From positions 9,717,619 to 9,781,618 of the forward strand of contig NC_052026.1 in assembly GCF_015832195.1 (NCBI RefSeq): DNA of 64,000 nt. The letters are read 5' to 3'. The translations under genes and the position numbers were made by a program. This DNA comes from Motacilla alba alba. Its lineage: Eukaryota > Chordata > Aves > Passeriformes > Motacillidae. Below the pieces are notes generated by a model. The model was not told where the DNA came from. It did not search any database and saw only the letters and a list, made by a program, of their open reading frames with translations. This document shows, one piece after another, positions 26,853 through 38,010 of this stretch. Each line of letters opens with the position of its first letter. Position 1 is the first letter of the stretch.

Positions 26853-27932
26853 ATTTTCAGTAAAAAGACACACCAAATTCCCAACATTCTAATGAAAGAT
26901 GCTAATAAATGATGACCTGTCAGCTTGATTGCATACTGCAGCCTTTATAGAAAGTGACTGCTTTGTAGCCCCTCTGTAGATAAAGAGCAAAAACTCCAGA
27001 TATAAAATTAACATTAAAGAGCAAAATTAATGCAAGAGAAAAGATCCAGAATGCAGGAAGAACACAGAAAGGAAAAAAAAAAAAACCCAAGCAAACATTA
27101 AACAAAACAAAGTAATGTTTAGTTTCAAGGAAAATAGGGATTGACCAAGTTTAAAAGATTTTTCAATTTACATTTGTGAAAATTAATTAAGAAACATCAA
27201 TATAATGACTATTTTGGGGACACTTGATTTTGGAATGGTCTGCTGGCCTATACACATGATGGTGTTTGATTGATCTATTTTTTTTTTTCATTTGTACAAG
27301 GAATAGCTAAAAGACTAAATTTTTTTAATGTACATTACTGGCATTTTACACTTACAACTTTTACTTATAATTTACTTATCATCATGCTTCATATATCTTT
27401 AAACAAATATATTCTTTGTTTGAGGAACAAACTAGTAATTCATTCACATACTATATTGGTGAATTCTAAATTAGCATGGAATACCTATGGGGTGCCTGCA
27501 ATATTTTTCATTTTTTCAGTAATTCCTTATAAGTAGTGTTGTTAGAATAAACCTCCAGTTCATCGACATCTAGAAACCAGTTAAAGCACAGCTCACTAGA
27601 GATCAACTGTCTATTGTGAGCCTGAAAGCTGTGATTAGCAGACAGATTCTGCAAAGAAAAGATTGAGAAATGTGATTTTATTGCACCTACAATTTCCTTT
27701 CTTCAACTTCTGTGTTATTCAGAAGAAACTTTAATTCAACTGGATATATTTAAAATAAGCCTAATCAGTGGACACATTCAGCAGATAAGCAGTTGTGACA
27801 CTACATTTACTTTTAATTTCACTTGCTAAAAAATTAGGATTGGAGTCTGACTTATGTATTCTCTGCACTGAATGAAGCAGAGTATTATAGAATGCATTTG
27901 CCAAAATAATAAATCATGATTGACAAAAAGAA

Positions 27933-28128
27933 ATTTGTTAATACAATGGTTTGAGTCAGTTGACAGAAATTTTTGTCAACAGAATAGATAAAGGGATTCA
28001 AAAATGAAATTTTCAGATGAAACGGCTTTGATGTTTCTGATGAAAAGTATTTTGTTGACAGAATGGATCAGAGGGAAAAAATGCATTTTCTCAACACAAG
28101 GGTTTTAGCTCTTTGACAAAATATATTT
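27933..28128. repeat. Degenerate tandem repeat, 79-bp period
   Basis: Two units starting at 27,971 and 28,050 both begin TTTTGT(C/T)(A/G)ACAGAAT(A/G)GAT and continue with an A-run, a TTTTC block and a CTTTGA-like block. Ungapped, 19 of the first 27 positions agree, and a partial third unit can be seen from 27,933 (TTTGTTAATACAATGG). The junction at 27,959-27,980 is a near-perfect inverted repeat with GTTGAC / GTCAAC ends. The units are too diverged to be recent; this may be an ancient tandem array or part of an old transposon with internal repeats. I cannot name a family. Confidence 0.6.
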
Positions 28129-28449
28129 CATCCCCAGAAATTTTGCTTGAGTTGTCAATTATTCTCCATGTCTGCCATTAACCAATCACTTTGCTGTCAA
28201 GTGAAAGATTTCTTTAGTAGCAGCAACTGGAGGTATTACAAATACCACTGCAATTAATCCCACCAAATCATTTGTTACGATGTACCTAGCCCCATTCTCA
28301 CCAAAAGCCAACTGAGTTGAAGATGTAACTTAGATTTCAGGTTGGGTCTTTTTTCTTCCTTTAGCTTTCATTTACACACAGTACATATTACAATTTCCAT
28401 TTTTTATTCCTTGGAAGACAGTTTTATGAGAGCTGCCTTTCTGTTAAGG

Positions 28450-28488
28450 CATCTATTCCATAAAGATCCACATCTATTCCATAAAGAT
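28450..28488. repeat. Two-copy tandem duplication, 21-bp period
   Basis: The 18-base word CATCTATTCCATAAAGAT occurs exactly at 28,450-28,467 and at 28,471-28,488. A local slippage duplication. Confidence 0.92.
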
Positions 28489-29561
28489 ATATGGTGAGGA
28501 AAAGGACCAGCTTGTGCTCCTGGAACACCTCAAGCAAGTGCTAATGTGTAAATTAGAATAACTAAGGAAGTCACCTCCTCCACCCCTGTAAAGGAAGTCA
28601 CACACTTTCTCTGAAGTAGCTGCTGTAGGCAGCTGTGTCGGTCTATGAGTAAATAGTAGGAGGTGGGAAATAAATTTTTACTACACTGCTCATCTCCCCC
28701 TTGCACACAGGAGGAAGAGTAGCCCTGAGTTATAAGCTTAAACTAACCAAGTACACGAAGTCAGTAAAAGGTAGAGAAACTAGCTCTTCTTTCTTTTCCT
28801 TTTTTAGCAGTTAAGTGACATGAGAATCTTGTTGGCTCATTTATGTGCTTTTTGTTCATATATGAGTTTGTTAAGATGCTGCCACCACATGCAGAGGTGC
28901 ACTCTGCAGCCAGGTCCCAGTCTGGCTTGCCTGAGCTCACCAGCAAGGATCCACACAGATTATCTCCATCAAATATCAGCACACAATTCCCCAAGGTCAT
29001 TCAGGATAAAGAGTTTTGTCATGCAAGTCCTACACCTGCAGCAGGGAGTAATCCAACAAGGAAGAATGTGGATTATTTTCTTCCCCGTGAACTGTCAAAT
29101 TGAAGGTGGATGGTAACAATAGCAAAATGCCACCTATTCACCTGACTATGAAGTTACTGTTGGGAGGAACAGTAGAAAGATGAAAATAAATATATCTGCC
29201 TCAGAAGAAACAGTCACACTACTGTCAAAAAGTAGGGCATGACTCCAGCTGGGTGTTGCGCAAGCCAAAACTTCTGAGTGCAAATAGTTAAGATCACAGA
29301 ATGAAGGAAAGCACAATCCATGGGAAAACGCTGAAACAGACCCTGACAGACTTGTGGAGTCTGAAACAGACCTTTAGCAGGAGAAACAGGTAAAAGTCCT
29401 TTAGACCCCTTACCTCACCAACCTGTCCCCACTACACTTGCATCAAACTTTATCAGATCTCTGTCACCCACCTGACATAGTGTTTGGTTTTGGGTACTTT
29501 TTTATCAAGTGGTAACCAGGATTTTTGGCACCAGAAAAACAAACCAGAATTTTAAAAAGCA

Positions 29562-29618
29562 GCCTCTCCCCACCCCCCACCACCCCCTCCCCCCCAAAAA
29601 AAACACAGAAAAAAAAAA
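29562..29618 (+). repeat. C-rich then A-rich low-complexity tract
   Basis: A pyrimidine-rich block (CCCCACC, CCCTCCCCCCC) passes directly into A runs. The C-rich half could form unusual structures on the complementary G-rich strand, though it lacks four well-spaced G runs of the classical G-quadruplex form. Confidence 0.8.
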
Positions 29619-30529
29619 TCAACTTTTCACTACTTTCAAGAGATTATGCTTTTGTGTTTCCCAATGTTTGAAGAGTAATCTAAGACCTTCTTTTAGGATA
29701 CTGTATCTTATCTCCCAGCTTTGTACAAGGATGAATCATGGCTTACTTTAGAGAAACTGCACCTGTTAAATAAGCCTTTAAAGATCTTGCTGAAACCTGA
29801 ATAAAGAAAAGTAATGAGCAAGGTAAGGAGAAAAAAGCTCTCAGACTTCATGCTGGAAATAGGCAGAACTGTGCAACCCTTGTCAAGTGCTGTGTAGCAT
29901 GGCAGCAGCAAACTGAAATCCACCTGTAAATAGTTTTTATTAGTAATAGCACACACTGCCAGCTTAGCTAATACAGGTTCTTGGAGCCCTCTTGGTTCTG
30001 GCTTTAGCCTCCCTCTTTTTAATAGCCAGTACTTGTGTGTTCCTAGGAAAAGGTTTAGCAGAATCTAGGGAGCACTACACATTTAACTTCAAATACTTTG
30101 CCCAGTTTACTATGTTTCTTTTTCTAAAAGAACTGCTTGCTTTATTGTCACTGTCATTACAGGGCTCCATTGCATTCCCACTGGCTTCAGGGTAAAGAAC
30201 TATTGCTCTATGCAAAAGACAGCCAAGCTACAGAAGCAAAATTGCTCCCTACACAATAACTATGTAAATCTAATTATCTGCAAGGATTGCCCTCTCTTAT
30301 AATCCAAGTCCTCATAGATAGTTCAAGAGAAGTTAACATGGGCTTTTCTCCTATTTCCTCTCCATCCAGAGCGATACTTTCCCTGGTCACTTGAGTAGTA
30401 GGGGTTAATTTGTATCAACACAGCCAGTCAGTAGTGAATCCTGTACTCCTAAGTCACCTTTTCAGCATCAAGCAGTGAGAACATTTTTCTAATGGGCTCA
30501 TTTCCCAATGTTATTTCAAAATATTTCTT

Positions 30530-30720
30530 GATATAAAACTTCCTAGATAAACATCAAAGGCGTTTATAGCAAAGTTATTGCACCTGTACATTCTAATTGG
30601 CTTCGGAGGCACATCTTCCTAATTGGTATTTGCTGACTTTCAAACAGATAACTTTTCAGTACAATGAATTCGGGAACTAATTCACACTAAACCCACAAAC
30701 TTTCCATGAGGTTAAATATA
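30530..30720. promoter_or_regulatory. Candidate conserved non-coding element
   Basis: About 190 bases of high-complexity AT-rich sequence without simple repeats. It contains two CTAATTGG words about 30 bases apart (30,594-30,601 and 30,620-30,627), a GCGTTTATAG word resembling posterior-homeobox sites, and several CpGs, scarce elsewhere here (near 30,561, 30,605 and 30,671). This resembles the texture of conserved developmental enhancers. It is inference from composition only; no alignment was possible. Confidence 0.3.
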
Positions 30721-31325
30721 GAGAGAAGTGATTAGCCAGTTGGGCTCAGCCCTTGTGGCTGTAGAGAAATGTATTTGTAACATGACTAAACCAGTCCTTA
30801 TTGTTTCCATCTGCACCCCAGCAACTACATCTGCACAACTCAGAGAAAATACAAATGATTCACAATGAAAGAACACAGGCCACACAGATTACTTTTTTCC
30901 CTGCCCAAAAATTTGCAGTTTGGGAAGGCAATCAGTGCATTCACAGCGGAGAAGAAATATCCTGGCTGCAGATTTTGAAGTGAGGTGTATAAACACTGAC
31001 TGATCCCACTGAGAGCCCCAGTCAGAGCTGTGAAGGGGATGTGTCCAGACCTGTTCATTTCAATTAAGTTTCGGAAGAAGAACACTGTTTTAAACTGAAA
31101 GACCACGTTTTATTAGAGTGGAAGCATTTTTGGAAATTTAGCTAATGATACATCTGAAAAACAAATCATAACTATAAATTTTCAGATTTACCCAACATTC
31201 ATAGACATCAACAGCACAACATCACATTTTCAAAACACCTCTTGCTGAACTGGCTTTATTCTTGATAAATTCAATTAAAGCAGACTAATTTTACTCCATT
31301 AGGATTCCAATAATGACTCCTTTGA

Positions 31326-31367
31326 AACAAAAAAAAAACCAAAACCCAAACAATAAAACACAACAAC
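31326..31367 (+). repeat. A/C-rich low-complexity tract
   Basis: A run of ten or more A is followed by CCAAAACCCAAACAATAAAACACAAC-like sequence. It is one of the recurrent A/C tracts of the window. Confidence 0.8.
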
Positions 31368-33188
31368 TTTAAATGATTTGTTTCAAATAAAATTGGCTCA
31401 TAATTTGTGTGTTCTCTTCCCTGATTTTCCCTAATAGTGCACAACCTAAATAAAGTCAGCTATGTCATTTATGAAACTATAAACTAGATGTTCTGGACAA
31501 CTCCAGTGGCAAATATGAAATATACAACAACAATTCTGTATCTTAGAAATAAATAGCCATCTGTTTCATAATGATTTTGTGGGGAAAAAACATCAGAACT
31601 TTCAGATTATGCCCTCTTATATTTTAACAGCAGTAGAAATATCTTCCCTTTCTACCAAAGCAAAACTCTGCCATGACATTTGATGAACAAGGCACACAAC
31701 CAGAAACAAAAATATCACAAGATGCCAGCTATCCCTCATGTTGTCTGTGCCTTGGTCATCTTATCAAGCCTCAGAATACAAATCCCTTCCACAGAATATC
31801 TCTGCAGAACTTCTTATGCAATGGCATTTTTGGTAGCTCTTCCCTAGCACTTCAGACAACTATTCACTTCAAAGAAATTATTTCTGAAATTCAATCACAT
31901 AAGAGATATGTTAATACCTAATTAGTTGACACCTTGTATGTCATGTAATGTAGCTACACCACTCAACATCAGGATAAAGCAAACTTATCTCAATGAACAC
32001 ATTTGCATTTTACAGTATGACACATTACTTTGTGATATAAACAGACAAATGGGATAACACAGGAGACATTCATTATTACAAAGAGCCTAATGATGGACAT
32101 GTATATTTAAAGAAAACTCTCTGACAACCAATCAGTAGCCATTAAGCAATCTCATTTGTGTTAAGTAGGTCACAGCTTCCACTGCAGATAATCTTCAATC
32201 CATTCAACTCAAGAGAAAATATATCACTGAGCAAGTTCCCTATCTAAAACTGTATTTTCCTACCTATGGTGAATTGACTGCAAACCTTTCTAAACTCACC
32301 AAGTCCCTGTCACTTCACAAGAACAACCTAACAAACAAATGGAATGAAAGAACTAGTAAATGAATAATAAATGTTCCATGGCTTTTTCCATGGCTGTAAA
32401 TGAAAATCAGGGTGGCAACACTCCACAAATTAATACATTATTTTTTTCTTCCAAGAGATGAAGGGGAGGGGTGACACAGTTGAGGAAAAAGAAATAGACT
32501 GATTTGGAAGGATACGGAAAAAAAAATATCCAGAGTTACTTAGTTCATATGTTTGTATTACATTGTACTTTCAGTGGAAAAAAATGTGATCGCCTAGTCT
32601 TACCTGACATCAGTGCTGTGGGAGTAGCAGAGCTTACTTGGATAACAATTTGTAACATTTCCTTGGTCTTGCATAGAGCTTCACAAAGGATCACCATTCT
32701 CACTTTACAGAGAGGTGCAGGCAGACAGGATACATTTCTTTAAAGATCTATAGAAAGCCTAGAACTCAATTGTGTGAGTTCCCAAATTGACTGTGGTCGA
32801 TGTTGCCCCATGCTATCTCTGCACTCATCAAATTCCTGCTCCACACTGTGCTTTTCATGCACCTGGTCTTTCTTGCTTTTATCACACAGACTGTGAGATT
32901 TGCAACTGATAAAGAGAACATCAGATTACAGAACTGAACAGCATTTACTAACGGTGCAGTCAACATAAAGCACAGGTGAACCCACCAGAAAGCACCTCTC
33001 CCAGCATCTCTATGTTCCATAAAGGCAAATATTTATGTTCACACTCAAATCAATGACTCCTGGTAATAATAAATATCTGCAGGTCATGTTATAATTTCAG
33101 CTTTTGTTCATAAAATAAAGGACACACAAGTTAGGTTTATGTAACTACAGGATAGGATAGCTACATATTTAAGCCTCTAGCCACAAAG

Positions 33189-33211
33189 TTTAACTACTGG
33201 AAGTAGTTAAA
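33189..33211. other. Perfect short hairpin
   Basis: TTTAACTACT at 33,189-33,198 is followed by GGA and then its exact reverse complement AGTAGTTAAA at 33,202-33,211. The stem is ten base pairs with a three-base loop. It is too short for a microRNA precursor and has no neighbouring gene for which it could act as terminator. Confidence 0.85.
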
Positions 33212-33753
33212 TGTTTAAGAAGCAATTTGGAGGAAGGGCTCAGGAGAAGGGAAGCAAAAATAATTTATCTGAGAGCCAAAAGTGCCTGAAATTGTTACTG
33301 TCCTGACTCCAATTAGGACATGGATGTGCCATGGTTTTCATAATAAGGTGTGTGAAACCAATAAGAAAGGATGAAGTTTTTGTTAAAATAATTTCTCCTG
33401 TTCAGAGGCCTTCAGTGAGAACCTTTGGCAAGCTGACCCTGGTGCCAAGCACAGCTTGCAAGACCTGCTTTCCCTGGGACCACAAAAAAGAACCAATATG
33501 TGAAGGCCAAGGTGAAGGTAATTCAAATGGGACTTAGACTTGATCCATCTTTTAGAAGCATGCTGAGAGTTCACCTCAAGGCTGGGCAAACACATCACGG
33601 GATGGGTGCAAACTGGGTCAGGCACAAGGGGTTAGAGTGAGTGGGGTGATGGTGACCTGACACTACTGGTGTTCTGCTGCTGACTCTTTTCAGTGCATGA
33701 AGGCTCTACAGAGAGACCTTGACAGATTACAGCACTGAGCAATCACCAACTGT

Positions 33754-34511
33754 ATGAGGTCCAACAAGGGAAAGTGCTGGATTCTGCCCCTGGGATGGGG
33801 CAAACCTGGATCACTGGACAGACTGGGGAAGGAGATGCTGGAAAACAGTGCCATGCAAAGGAACCTGGGGGTACTGGTTGATCACCAGGAGAATATGATT
33901 CAGCAGTGCCCTGGCAGCCAGGAGGAGCATCCATGTCCTGTGGGCAGCAAGCACAGCATCATCAGCTGGGCAAGGGAGGGGATTGTCTCACTCTGCTCTG
34001 GGGAAGCCTCACCTCGAGTGCTGGGGGCAGTTTGGGGCACCACAGTACAGGAAAGATCTTGGTATGATCTATGAATCATAGATCTAAAGATGCTATGAAA
34101 GAATGTCCAAAGGAGGCCACGAGGATGGTGAAGGGCCTCGAGGAGAAGCCGTGTGAGGAGCAGCTGAGGGTGCTTGCTCTGTTCAGCCTGGAGCAGAGGA
34201 GGCTGAGGGGAGACCTCAGTGCAGGTACAGCTTCCTTGAGAGGGGAACAGGAGGGGCAGGCACTGATCTCTGCTCTGTGTGACAGTGACAGGAGGGGAGG
34301 GAATGGCATGAAACTGTCTCACAGAGGTTTAGGTTGGATATCAGGAAAAGGTTCTGAACCCAGTGGGTGGTTGGGCACTGGAACAGCTTCCCAGGGCAGT
34401 GGGCCCAGCACCAGCCTGACAGAGCTCAAGAAGAGTTTGGACAATGCTCTCAGGCACAGAGTGTGTCTTTTGGGGACGGTGCTGTGCAGGGCTGTGAGCT
34501 GGACTCGATGA
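33754..34511 (+). pseudogene. Broken CR1 ORF2 C-terminal remnant
   Basis: The coding part of the CR1 fragment. In an intact element this region is the end of the reverse transcriptase and its C-terminal tail, which copies element RNA at a nicked target. Here the open pieces 33,754-34,074 and 34,071-34,511 look like genes by length (106 and 146 codons), but conserved CR1 segments jump between frames. Frame changes fall before 33,908, between about 34,055 and 34,125, near 34,310, and between 34,355 and 34,420. The minus-strand open frames across the same span are shadows. No intact catalytic motif is present. Confidence 0.88.
34066..34084. other. Palindrome inside the CR1 copy
   Basis: GATCTATGA at 34,066-34,074 and TCATAGATC at 34,076-34,084 are perfect reverse complements around a single A. 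It sits in the middle of the CR1 reading region, just before the block that should encode the VQRRAT-type motif. Compared with my recollection of CR1 elements, the copy appears to carry about 25-30 extra bases here. The palindrome could be the product of a template-switch mutation. Confidence 0.7.
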
Positions 34512-36030
34512 TCCTTGTGGGTCCCTTCCAGCTCGGCATATTCTGTGGCTCTGTGATCACTAGAATTAAAGGGCTTCAAAAATGAATAAACTACTACAAT
34601 TTCAAGTACTCAACATGTATCAGGTAATTGAATTGAAACTCTCAGGTTAATGAAGGAGTAGATTTCTAGATGCTTTGTACATTTTAGTATATTAACAGGA
34701 ATTTTTAAATTACTCAAATACAAAACTTCAACAAACAGAGATAGAAAGCTTACAGGACCAAAAATTTACATGAAAATACATGACTTCTTCCCATAATCAG
34801 CAAAATTATGAACAAATTTATTCAGATGAACCATTTTCATTCAAAATGACATTCCACTAAGTATACAGGGAGACGATCTTTGAACACCATTTGGAATAAA
34901 TTCTATTCAAATAAGTATTTGAGCTGAATATAAAAGTTACTATGTATAACCAGCTGCAAACTGAATATTAACTTAGTGCTTAATACAGCACACATCTTTA
35001 GAAAGGGTTCCATTTTTCCCCATGGTTGCATGTTCTATCTCCTTGTAAAAACAGTGCCAAAAGACTAAAGTCTGATTGTGATCTTACAACTACTGAAATA
35101 TGAACCCTCCTCACACATGTAGTCTCATTTAAGTCAGAATCTGTCCTCTTTTCTTTAAAAATTCATAGATATGCACAATCAAGACAAATTCTAGCCCTAG
35201 GGTTTGCAACCCTAGTGGCATCAAAGGCATTAATATGCTTTTTTCATTCTGATATTAAATATGAAAGTGGTTTTATATTTCTTCAGTCAGATTGATCATA
35301 TATTTCAGAACAAGAACACCCATGAGAAGACATCACAAGTACTGTAAGAGATTACAATTAATATAAAGATTCATTTTCACCTTCAGGATTGTTTAGCTCA
35401 TATAACTGGGGAGGATAGATATGGGCTGTTAAAACCTTTGTAAGCACAGCTGCCAACATTATCGGTGGTCATGCTGCTAAAGTGTTCATCACCAGAAATG
35501 GGGCAAGGGAGTAGGAAAGAAACAGAAAAGATTCTTAGATTGCCATGGCCAGTTTAACTCCGGAATTTTACAGACAAAGCCATCAACTTCTGAACATCAT
35601 CCATCTGCCTGAGAGGGAAGACAGTCTCCTCTTCAGCCAAGTTACATGGACAGTTGGCATAGGCTCTTCTTCATGACCCAGAAAATCTACATATCTTTGA
35701 TGGAATCAACACAAGTGCTTACATTTCTCCCAAACCAATCAACCACGCCACTCGCAGGATTTTTGACTGATTTGTTTTGCCTTTCTGAAGCCAAATTCTA
35801 TCTCTCTGTTCAACAAAAACATTTCTAAATACAAATAGTGCAAGCTAGCATTTGTTCCCCAAGCACTTACATGATTGCAAACCTATCAGCTAAACATAAA
35901 GAAATTTAAAATATAATTATAGAAGATCTTTTACTCATTTTAAAAGAGCACTAGGAAACATGTTCATGCCCAAAGAGAATGTGAAGTGTTTCACATTGAT
36001 CAAAGATTGTTTTTTACATTTCACCAAAAG

Positions 36031-36075
36031 AAAAAATCCTAAAGGATTCACAAAAAAAAAAAAATCCTAAAGGAT
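36031..36075. repeat. Two-copy duplication with A-run
   Basis: AAAATCCTAAAGGAT occurs at 36,033-36,047 and again at 36,061-36,075, separated by a 13-base A run and a few other bases. The word TCCTAAAGGA is itself nearly palindromic. A local slippage event mediated by the A run is the simplest explanation. Confidence 0.88.
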
Positions 36076-36436
36076 GTCCAAATACCAGACCACTAAGTAA
36101 AATATGCATTTTAAGTTTCATTCTACTACTAAAGAGGCAATCTTGCATCTACTTTTTTAAAGCTCTTTTTTATTCTAAATAAAAGTAGGACAAGAATTCC
36201 AGAGATTCACAGTTCTCCAGTTTCATTGATGTTGAGTCACACATCAAAAGGTAAAAACAATTCTCATTCCTTAAAATTCTTCCACAATTGCATCCCATAA
36301 ACATTTTGTGCATGAAGACTTTTCCTTTTGACTATTTGACTCATCAGGACAGAAGCTACATTTTCAAAGTAGGATATGATTCATTTACTAAGCTTATTAT
36401 AATATTTCATGATGTTTCACCAGGACATCTATTAGT

Positions 36437-36452
36437 AAAAAAAAAAAAAAAA
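36437..36452 (+). repeat. A16 homopolymer
   Basis: Uninterrupted run of about 16 A, followed by CAACCCCAAC. A simple repeat. Confidence 0.88.
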
Positions 36453-36999
36453 CAACCCCAACTGCAAACACTGTACAATTACAAGTTCCAACACTTCCAT
36501 TATTGTGCTGCTCACTGCATGAACCAAGTTTTGTGCTTATCTTCCTTTTAGTGGTTATTGAAAAGAATGCCTGATTAGTGAAGAAAGCAAACTGCCAATG
36601 AAATAATATATTTTTACATTTTATTGTTGGATAAGACATCTTCCTTAGCAAGTATAAAAAAAGTCTAGGACTGATATTTACACCAAAAGAAAAATCTAAA
36701 CTTAATAAAAAGGTAGAGATGGATGGAATCCTGTATACCCACTTTCAAGAGTTTGTTTAAAGAGCACAAATGAAGTTATCTTTTCAATCCTACATTATAT
36801 CCCAGAGCAAAAGCATAAATACAAAATATTGCAAGTCTCTGCAGTGCAAGTGTCATTCTTACTGGTGTCCAAGCTTTATGTTACACCAGTGTAACTCAGG
36901 ATAAATTCAAGCTGTCTAGAACATGGCACTTTGGCACCAAGATACTATGTAAAATGAACTATCTATTTTTGGAACTTGACAGAATTCTAATTGATCAAC

Positions 37000-37460
37000 A
37001 GGCTGTAAATCTTTACAGAGTCAATTAAAGAGTTGTAACGCATCATAATGCATGATAAAACATATGACATGGACACTTTTGCAGGCAATAGAGATGACCC
37101 GGAGCAGAAATTGCTGCTATTCAAATACAATCATTAGCAATGGAAAAGTACTGGCTTCTAATGTATAGTCCCAACTTGGTAACTGCTATTTCAGGTAACA
37201 ATCATTAAACAAACAAATTAACTAGCCCGCAGTATAGAGATAAACATCTATCTATCTGGAGTACACAAACACATTTAATGATACGCTGCATGTTTTTAGT
37301 TATACGCCCTTCAGCAGGACCAAACAGCCCAGAATTTTCTGTTTCAACACGATCTTACAGAAATTATCTCTGCAGTTCTAAATTTGATCACATTATTTTC
37401 TGAGTGTCAGTTTTACTTGGCAATATTACATTTTCCAACATTTCGTTTTCTAGCATTTTT
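37000..37460. promoter_or_regulatory. Candidate conserved non-coding element
   Basis: High-complexity AT-rich sequence free of simple repeats, with CAATTAAAG, GCATCATAATGCATGATAAAAC, TCATTAGCAATGG and CATTTAATGATACG words and a few CpGs near 37,038, 37,099, 37,229, 37,284 and 37,305. The density of homeodomain-type ATTA/TAAT cores and absence of low-complexity DNA resemble long-range developmental enhancers. The call rests on texture alone. Confidence 0.33.
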
Positions 37461-37559
37461 CCATGACTATCTGTGTAGATTAGAAAGGTTCTTAACTGTT
37501 ATCTGTAATAGATTTTGCCTGTAGCAAAATTCATGCAGGCATAATAGAACAAAGTGTAC

Positions 37560-38010
37560 TCTGATGAAATTGCAACCATAATTTCCAGATGCCTGACATT
37601 TATTGCTTATTGCCATTAGAATTCAAGTGCCTATTTGTTTTGTACTTTGCTTTTATTCTTGCATCACAAATGTAAAATGGAAAAAAGATATTTTAAATGC
37701 TGGGTTAAGTATCACAGATCAACACAAAGCACCAACATAATCAATATTACTTAAACACACTCCTAGGCAATTAATTTTGAAGGAATGAAATTGTTGTACC
37801 ATGTCAAAATTTACAACAATACAATAAAAGTTGTTACATTCTTTATTGTTTAATTAAAAGCAGCATTTAGCACGCATGCAGCTAACTGTTCAGACATTAT
37901 GACATGAAATGCCCTGTTTATCAGTGAGAGATATAGAAACAGCATTTTGTACACTGCATTATACAATGTTAATTAGACTCTATTAAATTTCATATGCTTA
38001 TCAAATTATC
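37560..38010. promoter_or_regulatory. Candidate conserved non-coding element
   Basis: A second block of complex AT-rich sequence, richest at 37,840-38,000. It contains TTGTTTAATTAAAAGCAGC, CACGCATGCAGCTAAC, TGTTAATTAGACTC and ATTAAATTTCATATGC. TTAATTAA- and ATGCAT-related words suggest homeodomain and POU/SOX-type binding, as seen in deeply conserved vertebrate enhancers. No transcription start or exon boundary is visible. Only alignment with other amniotes can confirm it. Confidence 0.38.

Larger units (their letters stand above)
24141..33685. other. AT-rich non-coding stretch, no gene seen
   Basis: No gene is visible. Open frames are all under 113 codons and without domains. Items of local structure are listed separately: duplicated words at 24.45-24.49 and 28.45-28.49 kb, a TA run at 26.51, a TCAA microsatellite at 26.84, a degenerate 79-bp tandem repeat at 27.93-28.13, a C-rich/A-rich tract at 29.56, a candidate regulatory element at 30.53-30.72, an A/C tract at 31.33 and a perfect hairpin at 33.19 kb. 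Confidence 0.7.
33690..34558 (+). mobile_element. CR1 LINE, 5'-truncated, inactive copy
   Basis: A roughly 870-base fragment of a CR1 non-LTR retrotransposon in + orientation. It covers the C-terminal part of the second open reading frame, after the catalytic centre of the reverse transcriptase, and the 3' untranslated end. Recognisable protein pieces lie in all three frames: NLGVLVD near 33,870; ALAARR from 33,908; PHLEC...FGAPQ from 34,007; MVKGLEEKPCEEQLR from 34,125; RFRLDIRKRF from 34,325; and SLTELKKSLDNALRHRV near 34,420-34,470. The frame order is 1, 2, 3, 2, 3, so at least four frameshifts separate them and the copy cannot make protein. The 3' end is ACTCGATGATCCTTGTGGGT followed by degenerate octamers ATTCTGTG and GCTCTGTG. 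No clear target-site duplication is visible, as is usual for CR1. An unusual palindromic stretch lies at 34,066-34,084. The endonuclease and most of the reverse transcriptase are absent. Confidence 0.95.
34559..36999. other. AT-rich non-coding stretch, no gene seen
   Basis: Unique-looking AT-rich sequence after the CR1 copy. Open frames are under 90 codons and lack domains. A duplicated word at 36.03-36.08 kb and an A run at 36.44 kb are listed separately. Confidence 0.7.

Noticed and set aside
29280..29330. ATCACAGAATGAAGG word resembling a reverse-strand CR1 end
   Set aside because: The following sequence does not continue with the CR1 3' block, and the octamer repeat is missing.
33900..34322. 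140-codon minus-strand open frame
   Set aside because: It is the complement of the CR1 coding remnant; the + strand assignment is supported by conserved CR1 words.
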